From Primulina eburnea (Eukaryota > Streptophyta > Magnoliopsida > Lamiales > Gesneriaceae): 64,000 bases of DNA. The notes under the pieces were generated by a model. That model saw only the letters and a program-made list of their open reading frames with translations, was not told the DNA's origin and made no database searches. The position numbers and the translations under genes are program-made. The stretch spans positions 36,323,321 through 36,387,320 of the forward strand of contig NC_133115.1 of the NCBI RefSeq assembly GCF_022965805.1. The letters run 5' to 3'. The stretch's first letter is position 1. Every line of letters starts with the position of its first letter. Shown one piece after another: positions 27,517-40,030 of this stretch.

Positions 27517-28372
27517 GTAGCTGATTTTGCTTGGAGGGGTTTGGGTTTTGTATTGATGGGATGCATTCTTTTTATTATTTGGTTAATGGTGGATTAAATT
27601 ATCATTATTCATGATTTTATATACTATTTAATATTGGTAAAAAAAAACCTCTTTTTGCATAAACTTGACCGTATTACAAAAAAGCAAAAATTTGTGTTAG
27701 ACGGTCACATTAGTCGTATTTTGTGAGACATAAATCTTATTTGGATATCCATGAAAAATTATTATATTTATGCTAAAAGTATTGCTTTTTATTATAAATA
27801 TCGATAAGATTGATCCGTCTAACAGATAATGAATCGTCCTACTCTTGCAAAAAAAAAAAAAAATTCAATTTTATCTAAAATTTAACTCCAATATCTGTTC
27901 CATTTTTATCCAAATTTAAATGTCTACATGGCTCTTAAATTAAATTTTTTTTTTCTATAGTTAGATTATCAATTTAAAAATAGCTAGTATTTTCAAATTT
28001 AAACTATTATTTTAATTGATAAAAATCATCTCTAAAGTTTTTATAATCTACAAATTTTTTTATAAAAAAATATTTGCGTGCGTAAAGACACTAGTTTAAA
28101 GAGACTAATATTTTCCAAACTTTAATTATGATTAATTAAAAGTAGCTGACGCTAAGAATAAATAAATATAATTTAAACAAGATAAATGTATTCGGACCTG
28201 TTTCTATTATTTATTTTATTGAGCTAATTTGAATTTAGTTATTTTGACAATAAAAATAAATTATTTCTGGCATCCACGACCTTTTAAAAGCTGGCAGTAG
28301 AAATAATTTCGTCAGGTATGGAGTGCGAGCTGTAAAAATCCTCTCTCGATTGCAAAAGGTTCCGATCGCAAA
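27517..28372. other. Spacer between XTH and CRIPT genes
   Basis: XTH 3' UTR, one MITE copy (27683-27844), then AT-rich sequence to the CRIPT promoter. No further gene seen. Confidence 0.6.
27683..27844 (+). mobile_element. MITE of the gtgagacggtctcac family, copy 1
   Basis: About 162 bp, starting agcaaaaatttgtgttagac and ending in cctactc. It is flanked by ttacaaaaa (27674-27682) and ttgcaaaaa (27845-27853), an 8-of-9 match target duplication. It is diverged from the younger copies at 50.3 and 51.3 kb. Confidence 0.8.
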
Positions 28373-29648
28373 ATGGTGTGCGAGAAGTGTAAGCCTCTTC
28401 TCCTCTTTCCTGCCGAATCAATTAGCCATTTTTGCGCATAATTTTGGAATTGGTTTGTTAGGGTTTTGCCAGATTGGGGGGGATTCGTATGTGGACGATG
28501 ATGACGAATTGTGTGTTTGTGCAGGTGAGAAGAAGTTGTCGAAGGTGATAGTGCCCGACAAGTGGAAGGAAGGGGCACACAATACCACAGAAGGTGGTGG
28601 CCGTAAGGTTAACGAGAACAAACTCCTTTCCAAGAAACACAGGTTCCCTTCACCCCACTACTCCATTTTTTGCTTTTATTGTTCTTTCAAGCAATGGCAT
28701 GTGATTTGAAAGCTACAGACTTTATTTGGTGATTGAAATTACTTGCTGTCTTGTTGTTGATCTTTATACTAAACCCCATTGATCGTTTAGAATTCATTAG
28801 AACGTATAAAATCGTAGCCTTGATGTGTTGCCCTGGCTTTCCGCGCTTCCTATTCGTTCAATTGTGTTTTAAATTAGTTGTTTACATTTCGTTTATACCA
28901 TGGTGGAATTGGCAATCTTTGAATTCCCTGCTCCTTGGTTTATTATGATTGCTTTTTAGATAGAGAACGACATACACAAGCTAATTTATTTAAAACAAAA
29001 AGAACAATAAAAAAAAGGGAGAACTAAGCCAAAACCTCTCAAGAGAACTAGTAAAAATATGACTTTCAAACATGTTATCCGTGCAACATCATGGCACTGA
29101 TGATCACACCCGCCCTCTTAGGCCTTGTGCATCACATGCACACTAACTTTCGCTTGGTTTTTCCCTCGAACCACATTATACTAAAAGAGATTGGTTCTGA
29201 TACCAATGATAACGTCTCAGTCATCGAATCTGGAGCATTACACAATCCTTTCTAGCTTTAGCGAAAGTGTTAGATCATAGAAAAATAAAGGCCATCGAAG
29301 TAGGTAATGGTTAGAAATCGGAAGGCATATGCTGTAATAAAACTTCTCTTTTATTATAAAATAGATTATCAGTCACTTTGTTTTGTCATTTTGAAATTAG
29401 TTGGGTTGGCAGGTGGACACCATATGGACAAACAAAGTGCATTATCTGTAAGCAGCAAGTACATCAGGATGGCAAATATTGTCACACATGCGCATACAGT
29501 AAAGGTAAACTTTTTCCATTTATACCTTTGAAAAAAGCATTGATGTGTGGTGATTCTATGTTTTTTTCCCCTTTCTGATCCAGGGGTATGCGCAATGTGT
29601 GGAAAGCAAGTAATCGACACCAAGTTCTACAAGCAAAGCAATGCATAA
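28373..29648 (+). CDS. CRIPT: CRIPT homolog (cysteine-rich PDZ-binding protein family)
   Basis: Small zinc-binding protein conserved across eukaryotes; animal CRIPT binds PDZ domains and has also been linked to the minor spliceosome; the plant role is not established as far as I know. Four exons, 28373-28388, 28525-28642, 29413-29504 and 29584-29648, join to 96 residues. The first exon holds only 16 coding bases (MVCEK and one base). The protein shows VPDKWKEGAHNT, NENKLLSKK, WTPYGQTKCIICK, DGKYCHTCAYSKG, CAMCGKQV and the end DTKFYKQSNA, with all CxxC pairs (CEKC, CIIC, CHTC, CAMC) intact. Length is that of the family. A mosaic Cassandra-like retroelement remnant lies in intron 2 (28643-29412). 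Confidence 0.95.
29060..29245 (-). mobile_element. Degraded Cassandra-like TRIM fragment in CRIPT intron 2
   Basis: On the minus strand an LTR-end-like ACGTTATCA is followed at once by TTGGTATCAGAACC (29206-29193), close to an initiator-Met tRNA primer-binding site. About 55 bp further on, a TGTGATGCACAAGGCC segment (from 29135 downward) resembles the start of the 53.2-kb solo LTR, including the gggcgg-TGTGATC and TTGCACGGA blocks. The order LTR end, primer site, short internal part, LTR start fits a tiny TRIM element. The rest is too decayed to bound. Confidence 0.55.
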
Positions 29649-31334
29649 TGTATCGAATGAGCAGAAATGTCTGTATTCATAGTATGAACTACCAAATGCA
29701 TGTACTTGTGAATCATGTTTTTATCATTATGTAATAATCGTTTCCACATGAGCAAAAACTAAAATACCTTCTATAGAAGAAGGTGAAAATACTACGAACG
29801 GAACACAATGGATGAGGGGGATGGACAGGTCTGTGATGGCAGGGGAATCCTAGGGATGTCAATGGATCTGGGTTTTACCCAGACCCGCAATGGACTCGCC
29901 CCCTCTGGACGGGTTTGGATATACTAAATGGGTCCTGGGGTGGGTCTCGATCCAGTTTTTCAGACCCGTATGGGTATGGGACGGGTCATGGGTCATATAG
30001 TATCCGTGTCACACCCGTCTCATATATGTGGATATAAATATTCTAAGATATAGTTTTATTAATTTTATTTTTTAGTATCTAATTTCTAGGTCAACCATAG
30101 ACATGTCTGATTCTGTTTATTATCCAAATAGGTAGACCAATTATAAATAAAGTCCTACTGTCTTTGCACCACTATAATTATACGCTAATGCTAGTGGTTC
30201 AAGTCTCAAGGTATCTCTCAAAGAAGATTAATGTTTTCATTTTTAAAAAATTTGGGTCTCATGGGTCTAATCCGTCCCATTTCGTATTCGGGGTGAGACG
30301 GGTCCAAAGATATTTAATCGGGGTGGGGTGGGTAATGGGTCGAAATTTTCTTCATAGAGCGGGTCTTGAGTTTAGTCATACCCAGCTCATTGACATTCCT
30401 AGAAAATCCATACTATTAGCGCACAATGTGTTTTTGTCCTATATTTAGTCTCTATTATATTAAATATAATATATTTTTTTATATAATATTATATTTTTTA
30501 TCTTTCAAAATCATCGTGCATTTCGATTTGTTGATTGTCAGTGAATTGCTATTCTTATTTTTCCTATTATTATTTATCTTAATCAGAGTTTCGATATAAA
30601 TATTTTAACATGTTCTAAAAAATAATAAAAATTTATCGATCTAATAAATGACTAATTTTTTGATTTTTTAAAAATTATTTATTTATTATTTATATTTTGA
30701 TAGATAAAATAATATTTTGAATTTTAGATATTTTTTCTATTTTTTTAGTAGTAGTTTACACTCAATTAAAGTAAACAAATCAATTTAACTGGAAAAGTTT
30801 GTTATCAGTGTTTAAACATTATCTGAAATAATATAACAATATTTTTTGTATAATAATATTTAAAGTTTAAATATATTCATTATATAACATAAATGATTTT
30901 AATAATCATTCAAACTCCAATACTCACTAATTTTAATTTAATAATTATTTACATAAAATAAAACTATATCTCATAGATAAAATAATAATAATAATAAAAT
31001 AATAATAAAAATTACAACAATGATTCTACAAAGGAAAAAACAAAGACCGAATCATCATCGATATTGTTATGTAGCATTCCAGGTAACTCGTATTCACTGA
31101 AACAATTTGAATCACTCAACTGCAGCACTGAAACTTGCGAGCATTTCCTAGTAAGGTTCTATGATTATTGGAGTTCAGTTGAGGTGCAGAAAAAGAAAAA
31201 AATATTAGGACCTCTCTATTCAAGTATAGAAGTATTGATTTGTCAAAAAATTTCCGAAATCTCCACACCAAACGAGCGTGGATGATACCATAAAGCTGCA
31301 AGCAAGCAGCCCTCTCTGCTACTGATATCATCGA
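29649..31334. other. Spacer with a hAT-like element and very AT-rich DNA
   Basis: CRIPT 3' UTR (to about 29780), the hAT-like element at 29851-30401, and from 30450 to 31050 extremely AT-rich DNA with (aat)n near 30985. 31060-31334 would be the 3' flank of the decayed DnaJ gene. Confidence 0.6.
29851..30401. mobile_element. Non-autonomous hAT-like element, 551 bp
   Basis: Imperfect terminal inverted repeats: TAGGGATGTCAATGG at the left and, reading inward from the right end, TAGGAATGTCAATGA. Flanks are gggaatcc (29843-29850) and gaaaatcc (30402-30409), a 6-of-8 match that fits an aged 8-bp target duplication. The interior is rich in gggtc and gaccc phrases and has no transposase. Superfamily inferred from the 8-bp duplication and the TIR style. 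Confidence 0.75.
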
Positions 31335-34214
31335 CTAACTGCTGCGCTTTGATTCTTTTCGCATATCCGCCACTGTAGGTGAAAGTAACTGGTTGTTATT
31401 TGCTATTATATGTTCCAAATTCCAACAGCAGCTTCTGTTTAAACTAATATACTGAAGAGCAGTTTTTACAGAAATTGAGATCGACCAGTAAAGTAATGGC
31501 TTTCAGATAGTTTGCCAACTACTCAGAAAATGCATCTATACCGACCTTCCTCCCCACAGTGTAAGGAAGTAAAATGAAACGAACGCCAAGAAGTCCCCAA
31601 ACAGTGGGTTTTTCAACTCCGTTTATCTGCAATTCTAGTTTTCTTGACCATATCAATAGCCTGAAATGAGAGAATAAGAGATGATCACTGGCCAGTAAGA
31701 ACGAAACGAAGAGGAAAGAGCCAATGTTTCATGTATAGAGGATTTCTCTTTAAATTTAACAAGGCAAGTTTACGAATATAAAATTACTAGGCACAAGATG
31801 AGGGATAGAACAGCAGCCCAATTTTCTGTCTCCCAAATTTCGTTTAGTGGAACAAAAATCATGAAGGACTATTGTTTTACACTCTAATTATATAGTTGTA
31901 GTCCAATTAGTGAAATCTTGCAAACCAATCTCAAAACCATACTTAAATCTTGCTCTGGCAATTCAGTTAATTCAAAAAATAAGCTATTGTTTGCAATAGC
32001 ATATGCATGAGAGTACCACCTCCATAGTTCCAAAAATAAAATCCCACAAATCTGAAAGGAAACTGACATTTGAAAACTCATTATCACTAATAACTGAAAA
32101 TAAGTGCATTCCCACCCGATTCTTTGCGAATGAATACGTACTCGTACTTTTTGTAAGGATTTATTCAATTAATAAATGCCAACTCAATAGAAGAAGAAAC
32201 TTCATACATGAGTCTCCAACATGCAGCTTGTAAAGGGAGAAGAGAGGACAGATTTGAATAGCTTTGCATCTTACAGTTGGTGCAAGAAGTTATGTGTTTT
32301 TTTTTTTATTTCCTAAACTATGGGTGGGGAGGGCTCGAACTCGAACCACTTACAGGAGGAAAGAGGGCGAAACCACTTGGGTCAAAGCCCGGTCTCCAAG
32401 AATTTTATGTGTTGGATGTAAGGAACTAAAAGGATTTTGACAGTCATTATAGCCAAAAAAAAAAAGTTCTTAAATTTACAGCAGTGGTTTATTCTTTCTA
32501 GTAGATTTTTCATTATAAAATGATGAGCCGTAAAATTTCCAGTTACCTGATTATACCTTGTCCATTGGTTTAGATACTGAAATGCCAAAAGAAGACCCAA
32601 AAGGACAGCACGTGTGTCCTAGCTAGCACATAGAAATCAACATGGTCAACTAGGATGTGATGACGTGTCTTTTATACAACGAAGTGATTTAACACTTCAC
32701 AACTAATTGTGTAAATTGCAACCAAAATATGTAAAAGGAACTTACTGTCTTATGACCATAGTAAGCATGGTAGTATCGAGCTGTATTGTAGAAAACTTAA
32801 TAGTTGCGAGAAAGGGCCAGTATTGGTTAATATCAGAGCAAAGAACATGAGATTAAGATCATAAAACTAATGCTGAATGAACATCTAATTGTCCCTAAGT
32901 GCCCGATTAGCTTTTACAAGAGTAAAATCATAGAATAATGGTATCATAGAATGATGAAATTACGTGGAATGTAAATAATCTCTCTCAAAATATCTGCCGC
33001 TAATCAATTAGCGGTCTAGAATGATTGGAATTCCAAAATTCACACAATGACTGGACAACAAAACATGACATGATAATGACAGCACAACTAAAGATGAAGC
33101 ATGAGGCAACATATTAGGAAAAGGGGGGAGAGAGAGAGTGGCATGAAACATCAGATTTTCCATGTGGTTAGCTGTCCAATGATCAGATACATTGAACTTG
33201 AAGTGAATTATTCATTTAAATACATGAATTGATAGTGACGAATGAAACAAGTCAAAACCAATTCAACGATGCCTAGGGATATTTGAATCTGCGAGGTACA
33301 TGCTTCACTCTGTACATATGTTTGTATCTGGGGAGGAATGATTTCCCAACTTACAAGTTTAAAACCAAAGGTAAGTACATCTGCTACGAGCCGCTAACTC
33401 TATTACAAAAGATTTAATTTGTCAAAATCTAACTATATATTGAATATAAAATCTCATCGGTATAACGATAAAATCTCGTGATATGATGGCTGTAAATATC
33501 GTTGTAGCGATATATTAGTTATTCATTAAATTATTATCAACGAGTATGAAATTTTACCAGTTAACTAAACTGCTCATTATGATCAATAAATGTACATCCT
33601 CTTGAACAACATTTGTGTTTTAAATCAGACGTTTGATACATAACAGAGATATAGGGCACTTGGACGAAACAAATCACGCCGTATGCTTGTAATTCACATG
33701 AATCGAATCGATTGGAGAACAGGAGGAAAAATGCTGCGAATATAACCTCATAAGCATTAGCAATTTTCACGGGCAGCTTCCTCGAATCAGGATCGGAATT
33801 TTTATCCGGATGACTGAAGTAATATCACAAAAATAAATAAAATATTCTAAAATCGAATTATAACCAAGCAATAAACTGGGCATTACATAAGAACAAAACA
33901 AAAATTGACTTACTACTTAAGAGACAGCTTGTAGTAAGCTTTCTTGATCTCAGGAGAATTGGCATTTGAGTGACACTTGAAAATTACAAACAAAGATGAA
34001 GAAAAAAACAGTGAGCAAGGATAGAAATGGAGTTAAAAAGACAGAAGAGAACCGTATGTAGAGTCGCCATAGCAAGGTTCACCTACCCTAAGATATCATA
34101 ACAGTCATCCTCGTCACAGTAGATGGTGATGGAAGGGTGAATGAGAAGGGACGCCGTTACTATCATTATCAGCACACAGCAGTGGATAGCTGCCGCCGCT
34201 GCGGGTGGCGCCAT
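31335..34214 (-). pseudogene. Decayed DnaJ gene (DNAJC25 / ATJ50 type)
   Basis: Remains of an ER-membrane J-domain protein. Minus-strand exons recognised: 34214-34087 (MAPPAAAAAIHCC through a signal sequence to YCDEDDCYDILG), 33975-33914 (SPEIKKAYYKLSLK), 33813-33747 (HPDKNSDP to KIANAYE), 32795-32746 (FYNTARYYHAYYGHKT), 32618-32547 (RAVLLGLLLAFQYLNQWTRY), 31660-about 31550 (AIDMVKKT joined out of frame to LQINGVEKPTVWGLLGVRF) and 31372-31335 (ADMRKESKRSS, stop). Lesions: a 1-base deletion in the J domain near 33965; the exon expected after NAYE is not found between 33746 and 32796; an internal deletion with frame change at about 31635; the exon for the loop before the last one is not found. 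The HPD motif survives. It could be rescued only if the base deletion is an assembly error and the missing exons were overlooked. Confidence 0.8.
32298..32397 (-). mobile_element. Short tRNA-type SINE, about 100 bp
   Basis: On the minus strand it starts GGAGACCGGGC, carries an A-box-like TGACCCAAGTGG and a B-box-like GGTTCGAGTTC, and ends in a poly(A) run. Flanking direct repeats are aagaagttatgtgt (32284-32297) and aagaattttatgtgt (32398-32412), a 14-15-bp target duplication with small differences. It sits inside the decayed DnaJ gene. Too short and divergent for a working tRNA. Confidence 0.8.
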
Positions 34215-34594
34215 CGGCAGTGCTCCGGACGATTGGTGATGGAGGATCCAGAGGTTTTTTTTTTTTTTTTTTTGGGTAAGGGTGGTGGTGCAGGGTAACC
34301 GAAATTACAATTTTGACCTTCTTAAGTTTTATGCTGCCTACTTTCTTCTTTTATTTATTTATTTTGAGAACTCTCTTTATGCATTTTCATCTTTTCAAAA
34401 GAAAAAATATTTGCCAATTCCAAAAATCAAGGCAATATTTGGTTTTGTACCTTCACGAAATATTTTCAGATATAAATTAGAAAAAGCGACGGTATGTACT
34501 TAATTTCCTCAAACATATATCATCATCGAAAAAATTTCATATATCACGTAAAGATATGTTAAATAGGTTTTTTTTTTTTTTTTTTGCTTTTAGC

Positions 34595-34732
34595 ACAGAT
34601 CTTTTTTTGGAACATCCATGAAAAGTATTACTTTTTATGCTAAGAGTATTATTTTTTTTATTGTGAATATCGTTAAGATTGACCTTTCTCACAGATAAAG
34701 ATTCATGATACCGTCTCACAAGAGACCTACTC
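34595..34732 (+). mobile_element. MITE of the gtgagacggtctcac family, copy 2 (5'-truncated)
   Basis: Matches the family from the aacatccatgaaaa block to the end gagacctactc, including the ttactttttatgctaagag and gattcatgataccgtctcac blocks. The left end is replaced by a poly-T run, so no target duplication can be read. Confidence 0.75.
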
Positions 34733-36639
34733 ATTATTTTAAGATGAAACCCACGATCATTATCATTAGAAAATTTACAAATCATGATAGATAGTTAGGT
34801 AAATTGTACACAAATCATGTGCCATGATATATTGATACCAAGAGATCAAAATTACAACTAGCAGTGCTCTATCGAACCATGGTTCAGAGTAATGGATTGG
34901 TATTATGCTTTAAAGGGGAAAAAAATTATTTTGAGTCGAATTTTGTTTCGACTGTGGTGGTATTAAAGTGGATGTGGTGAGGGCCAGGAAAGCAAATGGA
35001 ATGCTTTGATTAAATTGGAAAGGGAGAATCTCCTAATGATTGACTCCCAAATCAACTGCAGCCGTTTGTTTATCAAAATGGCGATTTTGATTCATGCACC
35101 CAAATTTATGGTCCATCTTCAATAGAACAAATTTAGAAGTATTCCATGAGTATTACGAGAATTTTAGTAAAAAAAAACATTGCTCGTGTTGTGTTGTGGT
35201 ATTATGAAACAATCCGATACCCCACATCGAGATTTTTCAATGTTATCCAAAATTAAATATGTTCCGACACTAAAAAGAAGATAATTACAAGCACAAATCT
35301 ATTCGACTTTGATTACTTAAGTGGGGTTCCCGCCACATGTGTACCCAAATTGTACACGGATTCAACTGAAGTTTGTATCATTTATTAATGATGATTATCA
35401 GTCATTGGGTCCCTTACTCTTAAGTTAGATAATGTCGTGCAGATTTCGACTGGCCAGGAAAATGAATGTGAGCCGACCCCCATTTTTATTCTGTTTAGCA
35501 TTTATATTCTGGGCAATAATTGGATATGGGATTAATGTGCTGAAATCGTGGAAACTGGAGAGCCATATGTGCTCTATAATGGAAGTTTTCTCGGAAGGGG
35601 GAATCGAATGTGAAACGACAAGTTTTTGAGTTGAGAGAAATTGGCTTCGATCTTTTCAAGCAATATAGTAAAACGATTAAATATTCTTGATTAATATTTT
35701 TGATGACCAAATGAATGGCACGTTTTCGAGCTAGGGCAGTGTATCACCTTTTTGTATTTCATTTCAATAATGAGTCAAAGAGAATTTTGCGTATTTCATA
35801 TCATTGTTTGGCCCACAACCCATGATTAGATCGGCCGCTTTTTAATTATTCTAATGTTTGATTTGGAAATTTGAGCACATCATGTGCGCATGTAATTTCT
35901 GTAGGTTTGTGGACAAGTGACGTCGTGTCCATGATTTTGACATAGGCTTGTCGGCTCTTCTGTGTGGCAATAACTAATTTTTCTGAAATGATATATATTT
36001 CATCTACAACAGTAGCACTCATAACCAGCAACTCAACCCAGAAACTGAATTCGTTCCGGCTTTCACTTTCGGAACCGAGTTGAATTGGGATCTCGACCAC
36101 GTCTAAATATAAATCGAAATGTTCATGACAAATCAAATTTGAACTTAATTCAAGGTTGTGTTACAAGGCATTTTCTTGCTTAAAGTAGGTCTACATAACT
36201 TTGTAACATTTCATATTAGTGTAATAATAATCTAATCTTTTTATGCACATTGGTTAGATATCCGTACGAATTTCTCAATTTCAATTAGACATATCAATAA
36301 TATCCAACACTACATCGTCAAGTGCCAAGATCATAAGAACGAGATTTTATTATAAACTTTTTTCTTTTAAAAAAAAAAATAATTATTTGAACAATTATGC
36401 GGTAATTTATTTCGTAAAGTTAAAAAATAATTGGACATAGAAAATTATTTTAAATTATTACTAATATTAAAATAACGAGTGCCAGTGAGAAGGGGAACAA
36501 CTTTTGGAGTGCCCTTAATTTCTCGTCGAGCAAAGCACATGATGGCTTTAAATTATCGTCCTCCACATAATTTGTTTTTCTGAATTAAATTGACGAGGAC
36601 TCGAGATTAGGCATGTGATGGGGACTCTACATTTCAATT

Positions 36640-36699
36640 CTTTTTTTTTCTTCTTCTTCTTCTTCTTCTTTCTTTAACATATATAAAGTAAATAAATAA

Positions 36700-36757
<58 letters not shown>
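36640..36757. repeat. (CTT)n followed by (TA)n microsatellites
   Basis: A cttcttctt run at 36648-36670 and an uninterrupted TA run of about 54 bp at 36704-36757, separated by an aata-rich stretch. Confidence 0.95.
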
Positions 36758-36760
<3 letters not shown>

Positions 36761-39627
36761 GGAATGCCGACATGTAATAGTTAGCAATAGAGTGTGTGCC
36801 GTTAATACAGTTGGGTCCGAGAGTATTTAATAACGTGCACTGTTCCTAGATTCATTGGAGAGATGGTAAAAGCATAGACTTGGAAGAAGGACAGCCAAAT
36901 GAAATGAGAGCTCAAGATTTGGTCATTTTACACCAATTCGTCCAAAAGGTTAATTGAATCCCCAACCTCAATCCAGACACCCCAAGTCAGATGAGAGAAG
37001 GTAAATTACGGTACTGAGCAATGCACTAAATCATAGGGACTTTGCATTCTACATTATTTGAACTCTGGTCATTGATTCAATTTCAACCATCATCACTAAT
37101 AATTGTTCAACCTTATTGAAGATTTTGTTGAAATATAACAATAATCTGATCGGATAATTCCATTAATTATTTGAATTACGATATAAATTTCTAAATAATT
37201 GAATTTGTTGGAACCATCCTGAAGGATAACTAATTCCGATCCTCACACATTTTATATTTTTATTATATATTATGACATATTTGTGGGAAACTTTTCACCT
37301 AAAGGCAAACATTAATTTCCAGCACCAACCAAAAGCTCATTCTGTCACCTCTGTATTTTCGTATATATTAAAAAATCGTTACAAATCAATACATGCTAAA
37401 TTTTTTATTTTATAAAAAAATAGACCTTGATGGATTAAGGCTCTCGGTGACAATTAATTAATAAATATTAAAATTCGTACATACATCGGACAGTCTATTA
37501 TCTATATCAAAGCATCCAACATAATACAAATAGGTATATACGCTTCAGTTCTAACGTATGGTCTAACCTTAATCTACAGAAATTAGTTCTTTTCATAATT
37601 ACAGTGTCTACGAAAACTTCATTCAATTTTCATGTTATTGTAAAATTAGTTCATAACAGTTATTATATAAATGGATGCCTTAATCATATTAATTAAATTT
37701 CATGACATTAAATTCAACCATTTGGATTCAATCAACCTGTTTGGTTAGCTATGTTACAATCGTCAAACGTTTTGATGTAAGGGGTTAATTAGCGGCCGTG
37801 AGATCATATATAATTTGTGGTCAATTTTATATGTCTAATCTACGAGAGAACACCTCAAATCATCTGATTGATCTATTAGAACTTATGGGGACCTCGTGTC
37901 ACAATTGTGTTTTAATAACGTAGGTAAATCATCATATTAAGATAGTAATCTGCAAATCATGCTAGTCAGGTAAATTGTACTTGACAAGTCTTGTGCAACA
38001 GACTCGTCCGAAAAAGTGTTGGTAGAAAGAATCGAACACATAATCGTTAGTTAAACGTTCATTTACTCCATCAACTCAGACATTCTCTCAAGAGTATCGT
38101 GTCACACGATTTCTTACATACAAGTTAGATGGTGTATGGACTAATACATAGAAAATAAAAAATCTATATCCGGTAGCCACAAGATCTACTCCAACGAGAT
38201 GGCTCTAGTCTCGTTTCATGGAATCTATGTTTGTTCTAACCACGTGAACGGCTTGACTATTGCACCAAGCTTTATGTCTATATCATTGAAATTGCTTGTC
38301 ATCGTCTGAGTGTTTTGAACGTCTCTCGTATGTACCCGAACAACGACAACTCAGTGACATAATAATTAATTTCTCGAAGTTTAAAGAATTTGACTTAATT
38401 ATCGTATTGAGCACTGAAATTTCCGAAACTTTGCAACAATATGTCTTTTACCTAAAGACTTTATGTCGGTTAATGCCTTATCATTATTATTACTATAACA
38501 TGTGAACATGTAACCGCAAAATGTATCCAGCTTAAAACAATTATTTGCAAATCACGTTAGTTATATAAATCTCTTTGAGCAAGCTCTATGCGACATATTC
38601 TCGAGAGAATATTTTTGTTGAAGAAATCAAATTTCTAATCATTGGCCAAAAACTTACATATTTCATCAATTCCAACCTCACTTTAGGGAATGATCAATTA
38701 ATCATGAAAAATAATATGATTTCCAGTGCTATTTGTTGTGTTATGTTCTGGTTTGTATTAGACATGCATATCTTCTGAATGGCTAATATATATGTACCTT
38801 CGTTATTTGTTATGATCAATCGTCCCTATTTGTTGAGTATTCACAAAATATTCACCACTTACTCTCCTTCTTCAGATAAGAATGAAGCGCTGCTAGACGA
38901 TGAAGAACAAGTTATATTTTGAGACTTGTGGAGATGAGAAATTGGAACTTACTTGATTATTCTATTTATGGCTATTTCATTTTTATTAAGTTGTAAAACG
39001 TTTCCGCAATGTTATTTTCAGTTTTGAGATTTTTCGTGGTGAAGACAAGTTATTTATGATATTGTCTAGTTTAATTTATACTATATTACGAGACTCGTCG
39101 TTTTTTGAATTTGTATTGTCAATCAATTTCGTTGTCGATACGTTTCGGGCCCAGCACATACCAATATATACACTCGGTTATTGATTTAATTTGCATAATT
39201 TTGACTCGAATTACATTCGTAATCTCTTTCTTTGGTTGAATTTAATTAAATGTTGGAGAATCCAATGAATTAATTGATTCGATTTTGGTCGAATTTTTTC
39301 CAATATTAATTCCATGTCATACCCCAGTCCCTATGTAAAGATCAACTCTAATCCTCCACTTGAACAAACACCATCTGTGCAATTATCTTTCTATTTTCAG
39401 GACAAGCAGGGAATCAAATTTTTATTCGTTAAAAGGTAAAACACATTGTCGGATTAGTGATTAGTGGTGATATTACAAGCTGCGTGTTCCTCTCTTTTAA
39501 CATAGATTCTCAATCCTACAGTACCATATCTCTAAAAAAAAATTCAATTCAAAATTATTGCATATGGCCCCCATTTCTCTTATAAGTATCTATCTATCCC
39601 ACTCCAATCTTTTAGGACAACTAATCG

Positions 39628-39629
<2 letters not shown>

Positions 39630-39673
<44 letters not shown>
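39630..39673. repeat. (CT)n microsatellite, 44 bp
   Basis: Uninterrupted CT dinucleotide tract. Pyrimidine tracts of this kind often sit in plant 5' leaders, but no gene follows directly; the next start codon is at 40908. Confidence 0.95.
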
Positions 39674-39675
<2 letters not shown>

Positions 39676-40005
39676 AAACTCCCCTCCCCAGCCCAAAAAG
39701 CCATTCTTTGTACTATTCCCCCCATCTCGATCTTCTTCCAAATTACCCAAGTTTCTTTGTTGTTAAATATCTCGGCAGAGCGAGAGTGATCGGTGGCGGA
39801 GATAGATATATAGTCGGCAGCACGTACGCGTCAAGTTTATGTTAGTTATAAGTATTACATTTAAAGTACTTGCAAAATGGGCATTAGCATGTAACTACAG
39901 TTCTGGTAGACTGAAATTTAGTCGACTGGATGAAGTAGTACTACACTAAATATGGCACCACGTGAACATTTAAACGTTCTTGGTGAACACAGTTATGTAC
40001 ATGTC

Positions 40006-40030
40006 GTGTGTGTGTGTGTGTGTGTGTGTA
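40006..40030. repeat. (GT)n microsatellite
   Basis: About 25 bp of GT repeat in the GA2ox upstream region. Confidence 0.9.

Noticed and set aside
32298..32397. Possible tRNA gene
   Set aside because: Has A- and B-box-like motifs but no cloverleaf that I can draw, and it has a poly(A) tail with target duplications, so it was called a SINE.
36760..37020. Possible microRNA precursor in the spacer
   Set aside because: I could not find a convincing long stem or a known mature microRNA sequence.
39558..39845. 95-codon plus-strand open frame over the (CT)n tract
   Set aside because: The frame is carried by the dinucleotide repeat (a Ser-Leu run) and has no family similarity.
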